A DNA stretch of 64,000 nucleotides, taken from assembly GCF_000422505.1 (NCBI RefSeq), contig NZ_AULX01000029.1, forward strand, positions 1 to 64,000, read 5' to 3'. Positions 35,912 through 44,734 of this stretch are shown piece after piece. The position numbers and the translations under genes were made by a program. The notes under the pieces were generated by a model. The model saw only the letters and a program-made list of their open reading frames with translations, had not been told where the DNA came from and searched no databases. This DNA is from Paenibacillus pinihumi DSM 23905 = JCM 16419. Its GTDB lineage: Bacteria; Bacillota; Bacilli; Paenibacillales; Paenibacillaceae. Each line of letters opens with the position of its first letter. Position 1 is the stretch's first letter.

Positions 35912-36295
35912 ATGAGAGATACGGAAGCACATATTGAGAAGGAAAACTCGCTTGGCCATGTAGTCAAGGTTCAGCATGTCATTGATTTTATTGTCCTGGC
36001 CGAACTGCAAAATGGCCGTCGGTACGGAAAGCAGCTGGACCGTGTTATCACGCTGGCGCTCCAGGGTGTTGGCGTCAACGACTCCTATCTCGCACAGCGG
36101 TTGAAGAAGCTCGCAGAGAAAGGCCATGCTACAAGCCAGTGGGACGATGACAACCGTTACAACCGGTATTATGAAATTACGGATTCCGGCCTCGAATACT
36201 TCAGGCAGCTTCAGCGTGATCTGCCCGAGCGTGTCGCCCTGGCGCTCAAGGTGTACAAGCTGTTTGAGAATACGATGAAGAAGCATCAGGTGTAG
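35912..36295 (+). CDS. PadR-like winged-helix regulator
   Basis: The start ATG at 35912 (127 aa) follows GAAGGAG; the longer frame from 35888 lacks a site. The protein has a PadR-like winged helix: VQHVIDFIVLAELQNGRRYG (first helices), GVNDSYLAQRLKKLAEKGHA (recognition region), a wing NRYNRYYEITDSGLEYF, and a C-terminal helix LKVYKLFENTMKK. PadR proteins repress stress or efflux genes. No target gene is obvious nearby, and the next gene (DUF4259) is 150 nt away with its own site. Confidence 0.75.
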   Translation: MRDTEAHIEKENSLGHVVKVQHVIDFIVLAELQNGRRYGKQLDRVITLALQGVGVNDSYLAQRLKKLAEKGHATSQWDDDNRYNRYYEITDSGLEYFRQLQRDLPERVALALKVYKLFENTMKKHQV

Positions 36296-36445
36296 CTCGC
36301 AGTCTCTTTGACGACAAGCGCCGGTGCCGCATTTCGCCAGTAAGCCCATCATGACGGAAGATTAAGAACCACTCATAATCCCATCATATCCCTGTTAATC
36401 TATGCTAAAATGGTAGAATCACAACAAGGAAGGTGAGAACTTACA

Positions 36446-36868
36446 ATGGGATCATGGGGAAAAACAGCACTCGAAAGTGATGAAGGGCTTGATATTCTTG
36501 ATGTATTAATTGAATATCCGGCGGACCGGCAAACTGTCCACTTAAAGGATCTGTTCTATCATTACCGGGGGCTCGGATTTCTCTCTGAGGACCCGGAAGA
36601 AGAGGATTTCCTTTATGATCAGACGGCCATCGCCCTGGCTGAAATTGTATGTGCCTATATCGAAAACGGCAAGACAAAATATGAGAAATTAAGCGGCCTG
36701 AAGGAGATTGTCTGGGACACGGAAAACCTCCTTGAGTTAAGACAGCTGGTTCAGCAGGTTCGGGATAACAAAGGCGGGGACCGGGAGCTCTATGAATTGT
36801 GGGATGAAGATCCGGAGTGGCTTGCACATCTGGATCATGTAATTCGCACTTTGTCGCAGCGGCTATAG
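36446..36868 (+). CDS. DUF4259-like protein
   Basis: The ATG at 36446 follows GGAAGGTGAG (140 aa). It begins MGSWGKTALESDEGLDILD, the pattern (MGxWG...D...D) of the DUF4259 family, and is acidic and helical without signal or membrane segment. The function of the family is unknown. It is followed by its own terminator. Confidence 0.7.
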   Translation: MGSWGKTALESDEGLDILDVLIEYPADRQTVHLKDLFYHYRGLGFLSEDPEEEDFLYDQTAIALAEIVCAYIENGKTKYEKLSGLKEIVWDTENLLELRQLVQQVRDNKGGDRELYELWDEDPEWLAHLDHVIRTLSQRL

Positions 36869-36889
36869 ATAACTTTGAATTATACAAAG

Positions 36890-36918
36890 AACGCAGCCCT
36901 CAGCGGCTGCGTTTTTCC
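36890..36918 (+). terminator. Terminator after the DUF4259 gene
   Basis: ACGCAGCC pairs with GGCTGCGT across a 6-nt loop and is followed by TTTTCC. Confidence 0.85.
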
Positions 36919-36957
36919 ATTTTTTCAGCTTGAATACGACAATGACACCTTGCGGGT

Positions 36958-37044
36958 CTATACCAGTGTAAATCCAAATAAGGATTGTTCCTGTTCAAGC
37001 TGCCGCCTCATTTCATTTAAATAGGCCAGTTGTTGAGCGGTCAT
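36958..37044 (-). pseudogene. Possible 3' gene remnant (28-38 codons)
   Basis: In the 307-nt gap before the aldo/keto reductase gene a minus-strand frame, MTAQQLAYLNEMRRQLEQEQ, then SLFGFTLV and a stop, looks protein-like and can be extended upstream by ten residues to a stop. No ribosome site precedes the ATG. It may be the end of a lost gene or chance. No other feature was found in this gap. Confidence 0.2.
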
Positions 37045-37175
37045 ATGATTATGATCCGCATACCTGTCCTTATCCTATTTGGCAACCGGCTGTCTGGCCT
37101 CATCCGTCCAATGTATAGTACACTTTTGGAAGTGAATGTTTTGCAATATAAAATCAACAAAAGGAGTCGATTAGT

Positions 37176-38147
37176 ATGGAATATCGTCAGCTTGGCACAT
37201 GTGGGATGAAAGTTTCCGTTTTGGGGCTTGGAACAAACGCCTTCGGGAAAAGAGCAGACGAGGAGATCTCCATCCGAATTATTCATCAGGCGATGGACAG
37301 CGGCATTAATTTTATCGATACCGCCAATATTTATGCAGGCTCAGAGTCGGAGCGAATCATCGGCGAAGCGTTAAGTGGCCGTCGGCAGAGCGCTGTCCTG
37401 ACAACCAAGGCAGGGTTAATCAATGGACAAGGGCCGAATGACCGCGGTTCTTCGCGCTTTCACCTGCAGCAGGAGCTGGAAAACAGCCTGCGCCGCTTGA
37501 AAACTGATTACGTCGATCTGTATCAAATTCATACCTTTGACCCGTATACTCCGTTGGAGGAAACCTTGCGTACACTCGATGATATGGTAAGCGCAGGCAA
37601 GGTACGGTATATCGGCGCTTCCAACTATGCGGCCTGGGAGCTGATGAAGGCTCTTGGCATTAGCGATCACAAAGGATTTATCCGCTACACCTCGACCCAA
37701 AACAGCTACTCTCTGGCTGATCGCACGATTGAACAAGAGCTTGTTCCATTGTGTCTGGATCAGGGGCTTGGCATCATACCATACTTCCCGCTGGCTGGCG
37801 GCATCTTGAGCGGAAAGTACAGTCATGGGGACATCCCGGCTGCCTCCAGAGCAAGCACAGATCCAAGCTTCAACCGTTTCCTTGAAGAACCGGCGATTCA
37901 GCTTGGACAACAAGTGAGCAGACTGGCTGAGGAATACGGTACAACACCTAGCGCACTTTCGCTTGCCTGGCTGATGGACCGCCCTGCTGTCTCGACGGTT
38001 ATTGTCGGCGCTACCCGTCCGGATCAGCTGGAGGATAATCTAAAAAGCACAGGACTGGTGCTGAAACAGGAGCAGAAGGATAAATTAGACGCGGTCAGCG
38101 AGCCGTTCCGCTATGGCAAGCCGTTCGCGGTATATCGTTTGCCTTAA
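37176..38147 (+). CDS. Aldo/keto reductase
   Basis: The ATG at 37176 follows AAAGGAG (323 aa). It is an AKR TIM barrel with the catalytic tetrad: Asp and Tyr in FIDTANIYAGSESE, Lys in LTTKAGL and His in DLYQIHTFD. The NADPH site is in the C-terminal VIVGATRPDQLEDNLKS. It is close to the voltage-gated-channel-beta-subunit/YghZ-like group that reduces aldehydes such as methylglyoxal. It is single-gene, with a strong terminator shared with the converging old yellow enzyme gene, another reductase. Confidence 0.9.
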   Translation: MEYRQLGTCGMKVSVLGLGTNAFGKRADEEISIRIIHQAMDSGINFIDTANIYAGSESERIIGEALSGRRQSAVLTTKAGLINGQGPNDRGSSRFHLQQELENSLRRLKTDYVDLYQIHTFDPYTPLEETLRTLDDMVSAGKVRYIGASNYAAWELMKALGISDHKGFIRYTSTQNSYSLADRTIEQELVPLCLDQGLGIIPYFPLAGGILSGKYSHGDIPAASRASTDPSFNRFLEEPAIQLGQQVSRLAEEYGTTPSALSLAWLMDRPAVSTVIVGATRPDQLEDNLKSTGLVLKQEQKDKLDAVSEPFRYGKPFAVYRLP

Positions 38148-38160
38148 GCAAACGTTGCAC

Positions 38161-38217
38161 AAAACAAAACCGGCTGCTTCCGTCATACAGGACGAAGTAC
38201 AGCCGGTTTTGTTTTGC
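38161..38217. terminator. Bidirectional terminator
   Basis: AAAACAAAACCGGCTG pairs with CAGCCGGTTTTGTTTT, with an inner stem CTTC/GAAG. It suits both converging genes. Confidence 0.9.
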
Positions 38218-38263
38218 TCACAGAGTATGCCCTACTGTCATACAGCACATCTCTTCATCATTA

Positions 38264-39373
38264 TTAATAAAGCGTTGCTGCGACCTCCCTGGAAAAAGGA
38301 ACCGCCTCCCCTTCCCGTCCGGTGCGGATTTTCTCCGCCCATTCCGGATCAGCCAGCAATGCACGTCCTACAGCTACAAGGTCAATTTCATTGCTGTCCA
38401 GCTTCTCTGCCAAGGTCTCCAGTTTGGAATCCTCGCTATACGCTCCCGTCATATCCACATTAAGACCAACGGACCCTACAGTAATTACCGGCTTGCCTGT
38501 CAGCTTTTTCACCCAGCCTGCAAAGCTTAATGGCGATCCTTCAAACTCCGGCTCCCAAAACCGGCGGGATGAGCAGTGGAAAATATCGACACCGGCCTTG
38601 ACCAGCGGCGCCAGGAATTGCTCCAGCTCCTCTGGTGTTGTGGCAAGCTTGGCTGTGTACGCATCCAGCTTGAACTGGGAAATACGCAGACTAATTGGAA
38701 AATCAGGTCCGACAGCCTTGCGAACGGCCTCAATGACTTCAACTGCAAATTGTGTCCGCGCTGCGAGATCACCGCCATAACGGTCCGTCCGCTGGTTGGT
38801 CACCTCCCAGAAAAACTGGTCAATCAGATAGCCGTGAGCCCCGTGCAGCTCCACTCCGTCGAATCCGACCCGCTTGGCATCGGCTGCTGCCTCGGCAAAG
38901 GCCTGCACAACCGCTGCAATATCCGCTTCCGTCATCGCTTCACCTGTCTTCGTTCCGGTTTCATCCAGCCCGGAAGGCCCGATTGAAGCCACCTCCGGAT
39001 TCGGCACAGACTCACCCGGCTTCCTCGACGTTCCGAAATGCCAGATTTGAGGGATAATCTTCCCTCCCGCTTCATGGACCTCCTTTACCACTTGCGCCCA
39101 GCCATTCAAGGCTGCTTCACCATGAATCGTCGGAATACTTGTCATTCCTGATGCCGCAGGGTGGTTAATGGTGGTGCCTTCCGTAATAATTAATCCGGTG
39201 CCGTTTGCAGCGCGGCGGCGGTAATAGGCTGCAACATCCGGCCCCGGTACGCCCTCCGGAGAGAAGCTTCTGGTCATTGGAGCCATGACAATCCGGTTCC
39301 CGGTGCTGAGCTTATCGCTTGCAAATGGCTGAAATAGTGATGCTACGGCTTGAACAGTTTGTGTCGTTTTCAT
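38264..39373 (-). CDS. Old yellow enzyme family alkene reductase (NemA-like)
   Basis: The start ATG at 39373 (369 aa) has AAGGAGG upstream; the longer frame lacks a site. FMN-dependent OYE family signatures: RIVMAPMTRSFSPEGVPGPD, GLIITEGTTINHPA, FGTSRKPGESVPNPEVA, GFDGVELHGAHGYLIDQF (catalytic Tyr-bearing HGAHGYL) and DLVAVGRALLADPEW. Such enzymes use NADPH to reduce activated C=C bonds of maleimides, enones and nitroesters. The divergent TetR gene and two matching operators suggest induction by electrophiles, as for nemRA. Confidence 0.9.
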   Translation of the reverse strand: MKTTQTVQAVASLFQPFASDKLSTGNRIVMAPMTRSFSPEGVPGPDVAAYYRRRAANGTGLIITEGTTINHPAASGMTSIPTIHGEAALNGWAQVVKEVHEAGGKIIPQIWHFGTSRKPGESVPNPEVASIGPSGLDETGTKTGEAMTEADIAAVVQAFAEAAADAKRVGFDGVELHGAHGYLIDQFFWEVTNQRTDRYGGDLAARTQFAVEVIEAVRKAVGPDFPISLRISQFKLDAYTAKLATTPEELEQFLAPLVKAGVDIFHCSSRRFWEPEFEGSPLSFAGWVKKLTGKPVITVGSVGLNVDMTGAYSEDSKLETLAEKLDSNEIDLVAVGRALLADPEWAEKIRTGREGEAVPFSREVAATLY

Positions 39374-39556
39374 AAGTATGCCTCCTTGTATTATGATGCT
39401 TTGCACCCCCATATCAAGGGTAAGCAAAATGTAAGATCTAAATCTGGAACCGTTTCGTTTTAGCCTCTGCGATCAATTGTCACAGCATCATGTATCTATT
39501 CAAGAATATCCATTCTTAAACTGGAACGACGAGACCGCCTTGAACTTTCTAGCAAG

Positions 39557-39586
39557 ACTATACCCCATTCAAGAACGTTCAGTCAA
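39557..39586 (-). promoter_or_regulatory. Promoter and TetR operator of the old yellow enzyme gene
   Basis: On the minus strand TTGACT (39586-39581), 18 nt, TATAGT (39562-39557). The operator motif AAGAACGTTCAGT (39571-39583, plus strand) overlaps the -35 and spacer. Confidence 0.65.
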
Positions 39587-39668
39587 GTATTTTTTTTCAT
39601 TTCCGGTGACCTGAAATCCATACCTGTTTTATTCCCTCGTTCCGGGCGGATTATTCCAGCCTAACAGC

Positions 39669-39718
39669 TTGACAGGCAACAATAACTTTTATAGAATTAT
39701 TGCTTACTGATCGTTCTT
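39669..39718 (+). promoter_or_regulatory. Promoter and operator of the TetR gene
   Basis: TTGACA (39669-39674), 17 nt, TAGAAT (39692-39697). The inverted copy ACTGATCGTTCTT (39706-39718) of the operator AAGAACGWTCAGT lies at the transcription start. Confidence 0.65.
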
Positions 39719-39753
39719 AAACCGAATTGTGAAAAAGGATGTGAAAGACGCAT

Positions 39754-40338
39754 ATGGCCAGACCAAGAGAATTTGATCAGGAGGTTGCGCTGCAAAAAGC
39801 GGCTGAACTGTTCTGGGAAAAAGGATACGAACGCACCTCAATTGCCAACCTGGTCGAACAAACGAATGTTCACAGGGGCAGCTTATACGATACATTCGGG
39901 GATAAAAATCAATTGTTTTTGGCTTGTCTGGACTGGTTCCGTCTGAATAAATATGATTCTGTATTTGGGATATTGGCTGCCCCCGGCAACCCAAAGGAAA
40001 TATTAAAGCTCTTTTTCGAGCGGACTATTGACTGGGCCATGGAAGACAATAACGGGCAAAGAGGATGCTTTATGGCCAACACAGCGATGGATCTCGGTGC
40101 TTCCGATCCCAATGTGGCGAGCCGTATTGAAGCCTTTAATCTGGATGTAGAGAAGAGCTTCTATCATTTGCTGGAGCGGGCACAGAACGAAGGACAAATC
40201 AATAGCAGCCTCACGCTGCGCGAGCTGGCGAGATTTCTTGCCGGCACCAGACTTGGACTCTATGCGATAGCCAAAACGACCACTAACCGCAAGGCGCTTG
40301 AGGACATTTGCAAAGTAGCCCTGTCATTTCTGGACTAA
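39754..40338 (+). CDS. TetR/AcrR-family regulator (NemR-like)
   Basis: The ATG at 39754 follows AAGGATGTG (194 aa). N-terminal HTH: VALQKAAELFWEKGYERTSI, ANLVEQTNVHRGSLYDTFGD, KNQLF. The sequence RGCFMANTAMDLGASDPNVA in the ligand domain is typical of the YxaF/NemR/AcuR-like branch, with a conserved Cys suitable for redox or electrophile sensing. It is divergent from the old yellow enzyme gene, and both promoters carry the same operator. Electrophile sensing is inferred. Confidence 0.87.
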   Translation: MARPREFDQEVALQKAAELFWEKGYERTSIANLVEQTNVHRGSLYDTFGDKNQLFLACLDWFRLNKYDSVFGILAAPGNPKEILKLFFERTIDWAMEDNNGQRGCFMANTAMDLGASDPNVASRIEAFNLDVEKSFYHLLERAQNEGQINSSLTLRELARFLAGTRLGLYAIAKTTTNRKALEDICKVALSFLD

Positions 40339-40372
40339 TTCAAGCTATATGCCGAACTGCTGTTTTCAGCTA

Positions 40373-40409
40373 AAAAAGCTGCCCCGGAACGATTCCGGGA
40401 CAGCTTTTG
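40373..40409. terminator. Bidirectional terminator
   Basis: AAAAGCTG pairs with CAGCTTTT and CCCGGAA with TTCCGGG around a short loop, between the TetR and ABC exporter genes. Confidence 0.88.
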
Positions 40410-40437
40410 CTTTAGCTTGGCATTTTACTGTAAAGGC

Positions 40438-42156
40438 TCAGCTATATTGATATTGCGCATGATGTAACCGGCTGTATATGCCGCCGGAAGCAATAAGTTC
40501 CTGATGACTGCCTTGCTCTGCAATGCCGTTCTCATTAACAACGATAATACGGTCCGCATTTTTAATTGTCGCCAGACGGTGGGCAATAACGAGCGTTGTT
40601 CTGCCCTTTGCCAGCTCGGACAACGATTGCTGAATCATCGCTTCTGTCTCCGTATCAAGGGCCGAGGTAGCCTCGTCCAGAATCAGAATCGGCGGGTTCT
40701 TCAGGAACATGCGCGCGATCGCCATGCGCTGCTTCTGTCCACCCGAGAGCTTGACGCCGCGCTCACCGATAATCGTATTCATCCCTTCCGGAAGCTGGTT
40801 GATCATGTCCACCAGCGAGGCACGCCGTGCAGCCTCCCAGATCTGCTCGTCCGTAGCTTTTAGATCGCCATAAGCGATGTTTTCCCTGATTGTACCAGCG
40901 AACAGGAATACATCCTGCTGCACAATTCCGATATTTCTGCGCAAAGAATGCAGTTGCAAGTTGCGAATATCCTTGCCATCTACGGTAATACTGCCTTCAT
41001 TCACATCATAGAACCGCGGAAGCAGGCTGCAGATCGTTGTTTTCCCCGCTCCTGACGGCCCCACAAAGGCAACTGTCTCACCCGCACGAATGGATAAGTT
41101 GATGCCTTTCAATATGTCCCTGCCTGCCTCGTAACCGAATGTTACATTATCAAAGCGGATGTCGCCTTTAAGCGTTTTGGCTTCAACCGCATCCTTGGCA
41201 TCTGCAATATCCGGCTCGGTATCCAGCAGCTCAATATACCGTTTGAAGCCTGCGATTCCTTTTGGATAGCTCTCAATAACCGCATTTATTTTTTCAATCG
41301 GACGGAAGAAGACATTGGACAGCAGCAGGAATGCCAAGAAATCCCCAAGCTCAAGCTTGCCGTTAATAAAGAACCATGCTCCGCAGATCATAACGAATAC
41401 GGTAATGAACCGCATGAGCATATAGTTGATCGACAAGCTTCTCGCCATCGTCTTGTAGGCCATCAGTTTGGTTTCCCGGAAATTCTGATTATCTTTGGCA
41501 AACAGCTTTTTCTCATGCTCTTCGTTAGCAAAAGATTGAACGACGCGGATACCCCCAACATTTTCTTCAATACGGGCATTGAAGCTGCCCACATTGCCGA
41601 ACAGACGGCGGTAGGTTTCCGTCATTTTGCCTCCGAACACAATGATCAGCCAGGCCATAATTGGAATGATAACGAAGGTCAGCAGCGCCAGCTCCAAATT
41701 GATGTAAGCCATTACGGAGAACGAACCGACAAGCGTCATCACCGCAATGAACACGTCCTCCGGCCCGTGGTGCGCCACCTCTCCGATCTCATTAAGGTCA
41801 TTCGTTACCCGGCCGACGAGATGCCCGGTCTTGTTGTTATCAAAGAACCGGAACGACAGCTTCTGGAGGTGGTCAAACACTTTCCTCCTCATATCCGTCT
41901 CAATATTGATCCCCAGCATATGTCCCCAATACGTGACGACATAGTTCAGCAGGGTATTGAGTGCATATACGGCAAGCAGCCCGATGCCTGCAATCACAAT
42001 CACCCGCCAGTTGCCGCTTGGCAGCAAATCATCAATAAATCCTCTCACAGCAAGCGGAAAAGCGAGCTCGAGCAATCCTGCGATAACTGCACAGGTAAAA
42101 TCGAGCACAAATAATCCTTTATAAGGACGGTAATACGAAAAAAATCTACGAAGCAT
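40438..42156 (-). CDS. ABC exporter, half-transporter (membrane domain + ATPase)
   Basis: The 572-aa protein fuses a six-helix ABC_membrane domain (1-310) to an ATPase with Walker A GPSGAGKTT, Q-loop QQDVFLFAGTIRENI, signature LSGGQKQRMAIARM, Walker B PILILDEATSALDTET and switch His in VIAHRL. All are intact, so it should work as a homodimer, like MsbA/YfiB/BmrA, exporting lipids or drugs. It is not paired with a second half-transporter. The 5' region has a 25-nt hairpin and a possible leader frame (42249-42273). Confidence 0.92.
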   Translation of the reverse strand: MLRRFFSYYRPYKGLFVLDFTCAVIAGLLELAFPLAVRGFIDDLLPSGNWRVIVIAGIGLLAVYALNTLLNYVVTYWGHMLGINIETDMRRKVFDHLQKLSFRFFDNNKTGHLVGRVTNDLNEIGEVAHHGPEDVFIAVMTLVGSFSVMAYINLELALLTFVIIPIMAWLIIVFGGKMTETYRRLFGNVGSFNARIEENVGGIRVVQSFANEEHEKKLFAKDNQNFRETKLMAYKTMARSLSINYMLMRFITVFVMICGAWFFINGKLELGDFLAFLLLSNVFFRPIEKINAVIESYPKGIAGFKRYIELLDTEPDIADAKDAVEAKTLKGDIRFDNVTFGYEAGRDILKGINLSIRAGETVAFVGPSGAGKTTICSLLPRFYDVNEGSITVDGKDIRNLQLHSLRRNIGIVQQDVFLFAGTIRENIAYGDLKATDEQIWEAARRASLVDMINQLPEGMNTIIGERGVKLSGGQKQRMAIARMFLKNPPILILDEATSALDTETEAMIQQSLSELAKGRTTLVIAHRLATIKNADRIIVVNENGIAEQGSHQELIASGGIYSRLHHAQYQYS

Positions 42157-42248
42157 GCCTTACTGGTCTCCTCTCTCTCTTGTGCCAGATGATTCGTCAT
42201 GTTCCCCCGTTTGCTCTCCCGGACGTCCGCAAACTTACTTACACGCAA

Positions 42249-42273
42249 GAAGGCAGGACAATGTCCTGCCTTC
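42249..42273 (-). promoter_or_regulatory. Perfect leader hairpin upstream of the ABC exporter
   Basis: GAAGGCAGGACA and TGTCCTGCCTTC form a 12-bp perfect stem around one base. It lies about 93 nt before the start, inside a possible short frame that starts at 42299. There is no T run after it, so it is not a simple terminator. It could be an operator or a regulatory mRNA structure. Confidence 0.4.
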
Positions 42274-42404
42274 ACTCTCCCTCCGGGCAGCAAACGCATA
42301 CGATTCTGTGTACAAATGTATATGATTAATTGTCCGGTGTCAACGCTCCGGCTAGCAAAACAAGGAAGGAGTTTTCATTTTTTCGAAAGCTCTTTTTATC
42401 TTGT

Positions 42405-42740
42405 TTAAGTCTGCTGCCCCTGGAATTGCCCATTCCTGACAGCCTTCACGTCATACATGTGAACGACCGTGTCCAGAATGTAATCAGGCGGAGTCTGGCC
42501 CCTGCTGTCGCGATGGCCTTGAAGATGCTCCGGGCTCTTCTCCCAGTTTTTCCACGCCTCCTCGGATTCCCAGCGAATGATAACCATCACTTCCTCTGTC
42601 TCCTTGCTTCGCTTGTTCACCATGACGCTGACATCAATCAGCCCGTCGCGCTTGTCCAGCACTCCCGGCTCACTGAATCTTGCGACCACCTGATCGGCAT
42701 GGCCCTTGGTCACTGTTATTGTACGGGTTTGTACCAGCAT
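42405..42740 (-). CDS. IsdG/HmoA-like heme-degrading monooxygenase family protein
   Basis: The start ATG at 42740 (111 aa) follows AGGAGGG. It is a ferredoxin-like ABM-fold protein. Aligned to IsdG, the Trp (KNWEKS) and His (QGHRD) of the active site are present, but the Asn near the N-terminus is replaced by Thr (VQTRT). This may change or abolish heme ruffling and cleavage. IsdG/HmoA proteins open heme in the cytosol to release iron. A Fur-like box (42782-42798) about 40 nt upstream supports an iron role. The neighbouring siderophore-type regulator also fits. Confidence 0.75.
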   Translation of the reverse strand: MLVQTRTITVTKGHADQVVARFSEPGVLDKRDGLIDVSVMVNKRSKETEEVMVIIRWESEEAWKNWEKSPEHLQGHRDSRGQTPPDYILDTVVHMYDVKAVRNGQFQGQQT

Positions 42741-42781
42741 GGCAATCCCTCCTGTATGAATTAACTGCTTGTCCCGATCAT

Positions 42782-42798
42782 GATAATGATTCTTATTC
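42782..42798. promoter_or_regulatory. Fur-like box of the heme monooxygenase gene
   Basis: GATAATGATTCTTATTC closely follows the 19-bp Fur consensus GATAATGATAATCATTATC. Iron repression is inferred. Confidence 0.7.
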
Positions 42799-42823
42799 GC
42801 AAACACACTTTCCATTTTACAAC

Positions 42824-42860
42824 AAAAAGGAGAAAACGGAATGGATATTTCGTCTTCTCC
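42824..42860 (-). terminator. Terminator after the AraC/SBP regulator gene
   Basis: On the minus strand GGAGAA pairs with TTCTCC around a loop and is followed by TTTTTG. It separates the regulator from the Fur-controlled gene. Confidence 0.7.
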
Positions 42861-42881
42861 ATGGACTTTTCTATTTCCGGA

Positions 42882-44456
42882 TTACCGGTTCTGTTTGCCT
42901 GAGTATAAGTATTTGACGATCTGGTCGATTAGCCTCTCGTGCATGATCGAGTTATACAGGAACGGCTCATCCAGATGAATCAGAATGCTTCTCCGCTTCC
43001 CTTCGCCGCCCTCCAGACCGTGCTTCCACTGCTGCTGCAGCTGCCTGCAAAAGGTTTCACCTGCCGGAAATTCGATCAGGAACAGTGCATTCTCACTGCC
43101 GAGTGCCATCACCTTCTGAAGCTCCGAAACGTCCATATGAATAAGATCATTAACTTCCCCTGGCACTTTTATATGAAACTCGTCATAGATCAAATCCGTA
43201 AACTTTCGAATTTGCCTTCCATAAATGCGATAATTATATTCCCCCGGTCCCATCTCTCTAATCCCGACAATCAGATATGGAATATCCGGCCACAGCTGCT
43301 CCACCTGCTGCCGGGCATTGTCTGTTTTGCGCCGGAAATCTGTCAGCCAGCGATCCGCCACGCTTTCCAGATCAAGCAGGCGGGCAAATTCCAGCAGCCG
43401 CTGCTGCCAGGAATATTCATACCAGTCATAGACAACGACAGGCGCGATGGCATTCAAATCCTGAATCAGGTCCTCCGGAAGGGGACCAGTCAAAATATAA
43501 TCCGGCCGTGTGCGGCTGATTTCCTCCAAATAACGTTTCCTGTTATCCAGATCCAGGTCCCAGTCCCGCCCAAATACGACGCGCGGGGTGATGCCAAGCA
43601 CAGCCAGATCACCGACAAATACGGAACATAGCACAGCCAGCGATACTTGCGCCCGTGAAGCAAATTCCGTTGGGGCCAGCCCCATATGCTTCTTGAACAG
43701 CCTGCTAAAATAGTATTCATCATGATAACCGACGGAATGTGCCGCTTCGGCCACGCTTACTCCCGGATCGGCCAGCAGCCCAAGCGAGGCATTCAGCCGG
43801 GCATTGATCAGATACTTGAGCGGGCTCAAGCCTGTAATTTTGCGAAAAGCTTTATAAAACCGGCTGGAGCCGGCTCCCGAGCTTTTCGCCAGTTCCTCCA
43901 TGCCAAGCGCCGATTCATAATTGTCCAGAATGTCCTGCCTTGTCTCCTCCACGAGCCCGGCAATTTCCGCCTCCTCCATGCCCGCTCTTGGTTTTGGCTT
44001 CGTACAGGCGGCAGCGATCGCATACAGCCTCGATTGCACCAGATAATAGTCTGTTGCCGGGCTGCCGGGATGACAAGCAACAAACTCGGAAATCCAGTTT
44101 TTCATTTGCGGCATGCGGAAGCTGCTCAGGACAGGCTCGCCTTCCTCACACTGTCCTCCGCTTGACTGGAACGATATGAGGACCAGCTCCGCATTCAATG
44201 CAGAACCAGAATACACCGCAACAGCGTAACCGGCCGGAATAAAAAACACTTCTCCCGCAGCGATATGAAGTATCCTGCCCCCTCTGCGCTTGCCCTGCTG
44301 ACAGCTTTTAAGGATAGAAGCATGAAGTCCGCTTTTCATGCAAATTCCGAAGCGCTCATATGGACTCGCTTCAAGTGTCTGTTCTTCACCCCCGCCTATG
44401 ATCCATTCGCTGGATTCCATATAGTGCAGCTGTGAATGAATGGATACGGCTTGCAA
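42882..44456 (-). CDS. AraC regulator fused to siderophore-binding domain (Btr-like)
   Basis: The start TTG at 44456 (524 aa) lies 6 nt after GGGGGAGA; the upstream ATG at 44504 has no site. Order: an N-terminal cupin-like sensor (1-140), an AraC-type double HTH (about 180-275: MEELAKSSGAGSSRFYKAFR, VSVAEAAHSVGYHDEYYFSR, LFKKHMGLAPTEF), and a C-terminal periplasmic-binding-protein fold of the FepB/FeuA class (about 290-524; EISRTRPDYILTGPLPEDLI, IHMDVSELQKV). The layout is that of Btr of Bacillus, which binds iron-bacillibactin and activates its uptake genes. No siderophore transporter lies in the window. A Fur-like box precedes the gene. Confidence 0.88.
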   Translation of the reverse strand: MQAVSIHSQLHYMESSEWIIGGGEEQTLEASPYERFGICMKSGLHASILKSCQQGKRRGGRILHIAAGEVFFIPAGYAVAVYSGSALNAELVLISFQSSGGQCEEGEPVLSSFRMPQMKNWISEFVACHPGSPATDYYLVQSRLYAIAAACTKPKPRAGMEEAEIAGLVEETRQDILDNYESALGMEELAKSSGAGSSRFYKAFRKITGLSPLKYLINARLNASLGLLADPGVSVAEAAHSVGYHDEYYFSRLFKKHMGLAPTEFASRAQVSLAVLCSVFVGDLAVLGITPRVVFGRDWDLDLDNRKRYLEEISRTRPDYILTGPLPEDLIQDLNAIAPVVVYDWYEYSWQQRLLEFARLLDLESVADRWLTDFRRKTDNARQQVEQLWPDIPYLIVGIREMGPGEYNYRIYGRQIRKFTDLIYDEFHIKVPGEVNDLIHMDVSELQKVMALGSENALFLIEFPAGETFCRQLQQQWKHGLEGGEGKRRSILIHLDEPFLYNSIMHERLIDQIVKYLYSGKQNR

Positions 44457-44510
44457 TTCAATCTCCCCCGTTACAAAAATTATGGCCTGTATATCGACTC
44501 TCATTTATCT

Positions 44511-44532
44511 GATAATAAAGATTCTCAATATC
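44511..44532. promoter_or_regulatory. Fur-like box of the AraC/SBP regulator gene
   Basis: GATAATAAAGATTCTCAATATC resembles the Fur consensus in its GATAAT and ATTCTCA parts. It lies about 55 nt before the TTG start. Confidence 0.5.
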
Positions 44533-44734
44533 AATCAAGCGTTAACTGTTGACGCTGCCTTGAGCATGCAGCACCTTTTCGCGCAACAGAATCAGGCAAG
44601 TTTCTTTCCTTCAACTTCTATCGTCTTGATCAGAAGTACAAAAAAAGAGCCGGCCCAATCGAGCAGCCAACTCTATTATACTTAATTCTGGCAGGTTTGG
44701 TTGAACAATTGTCCAAATCCTAGAATGCCAGCTG

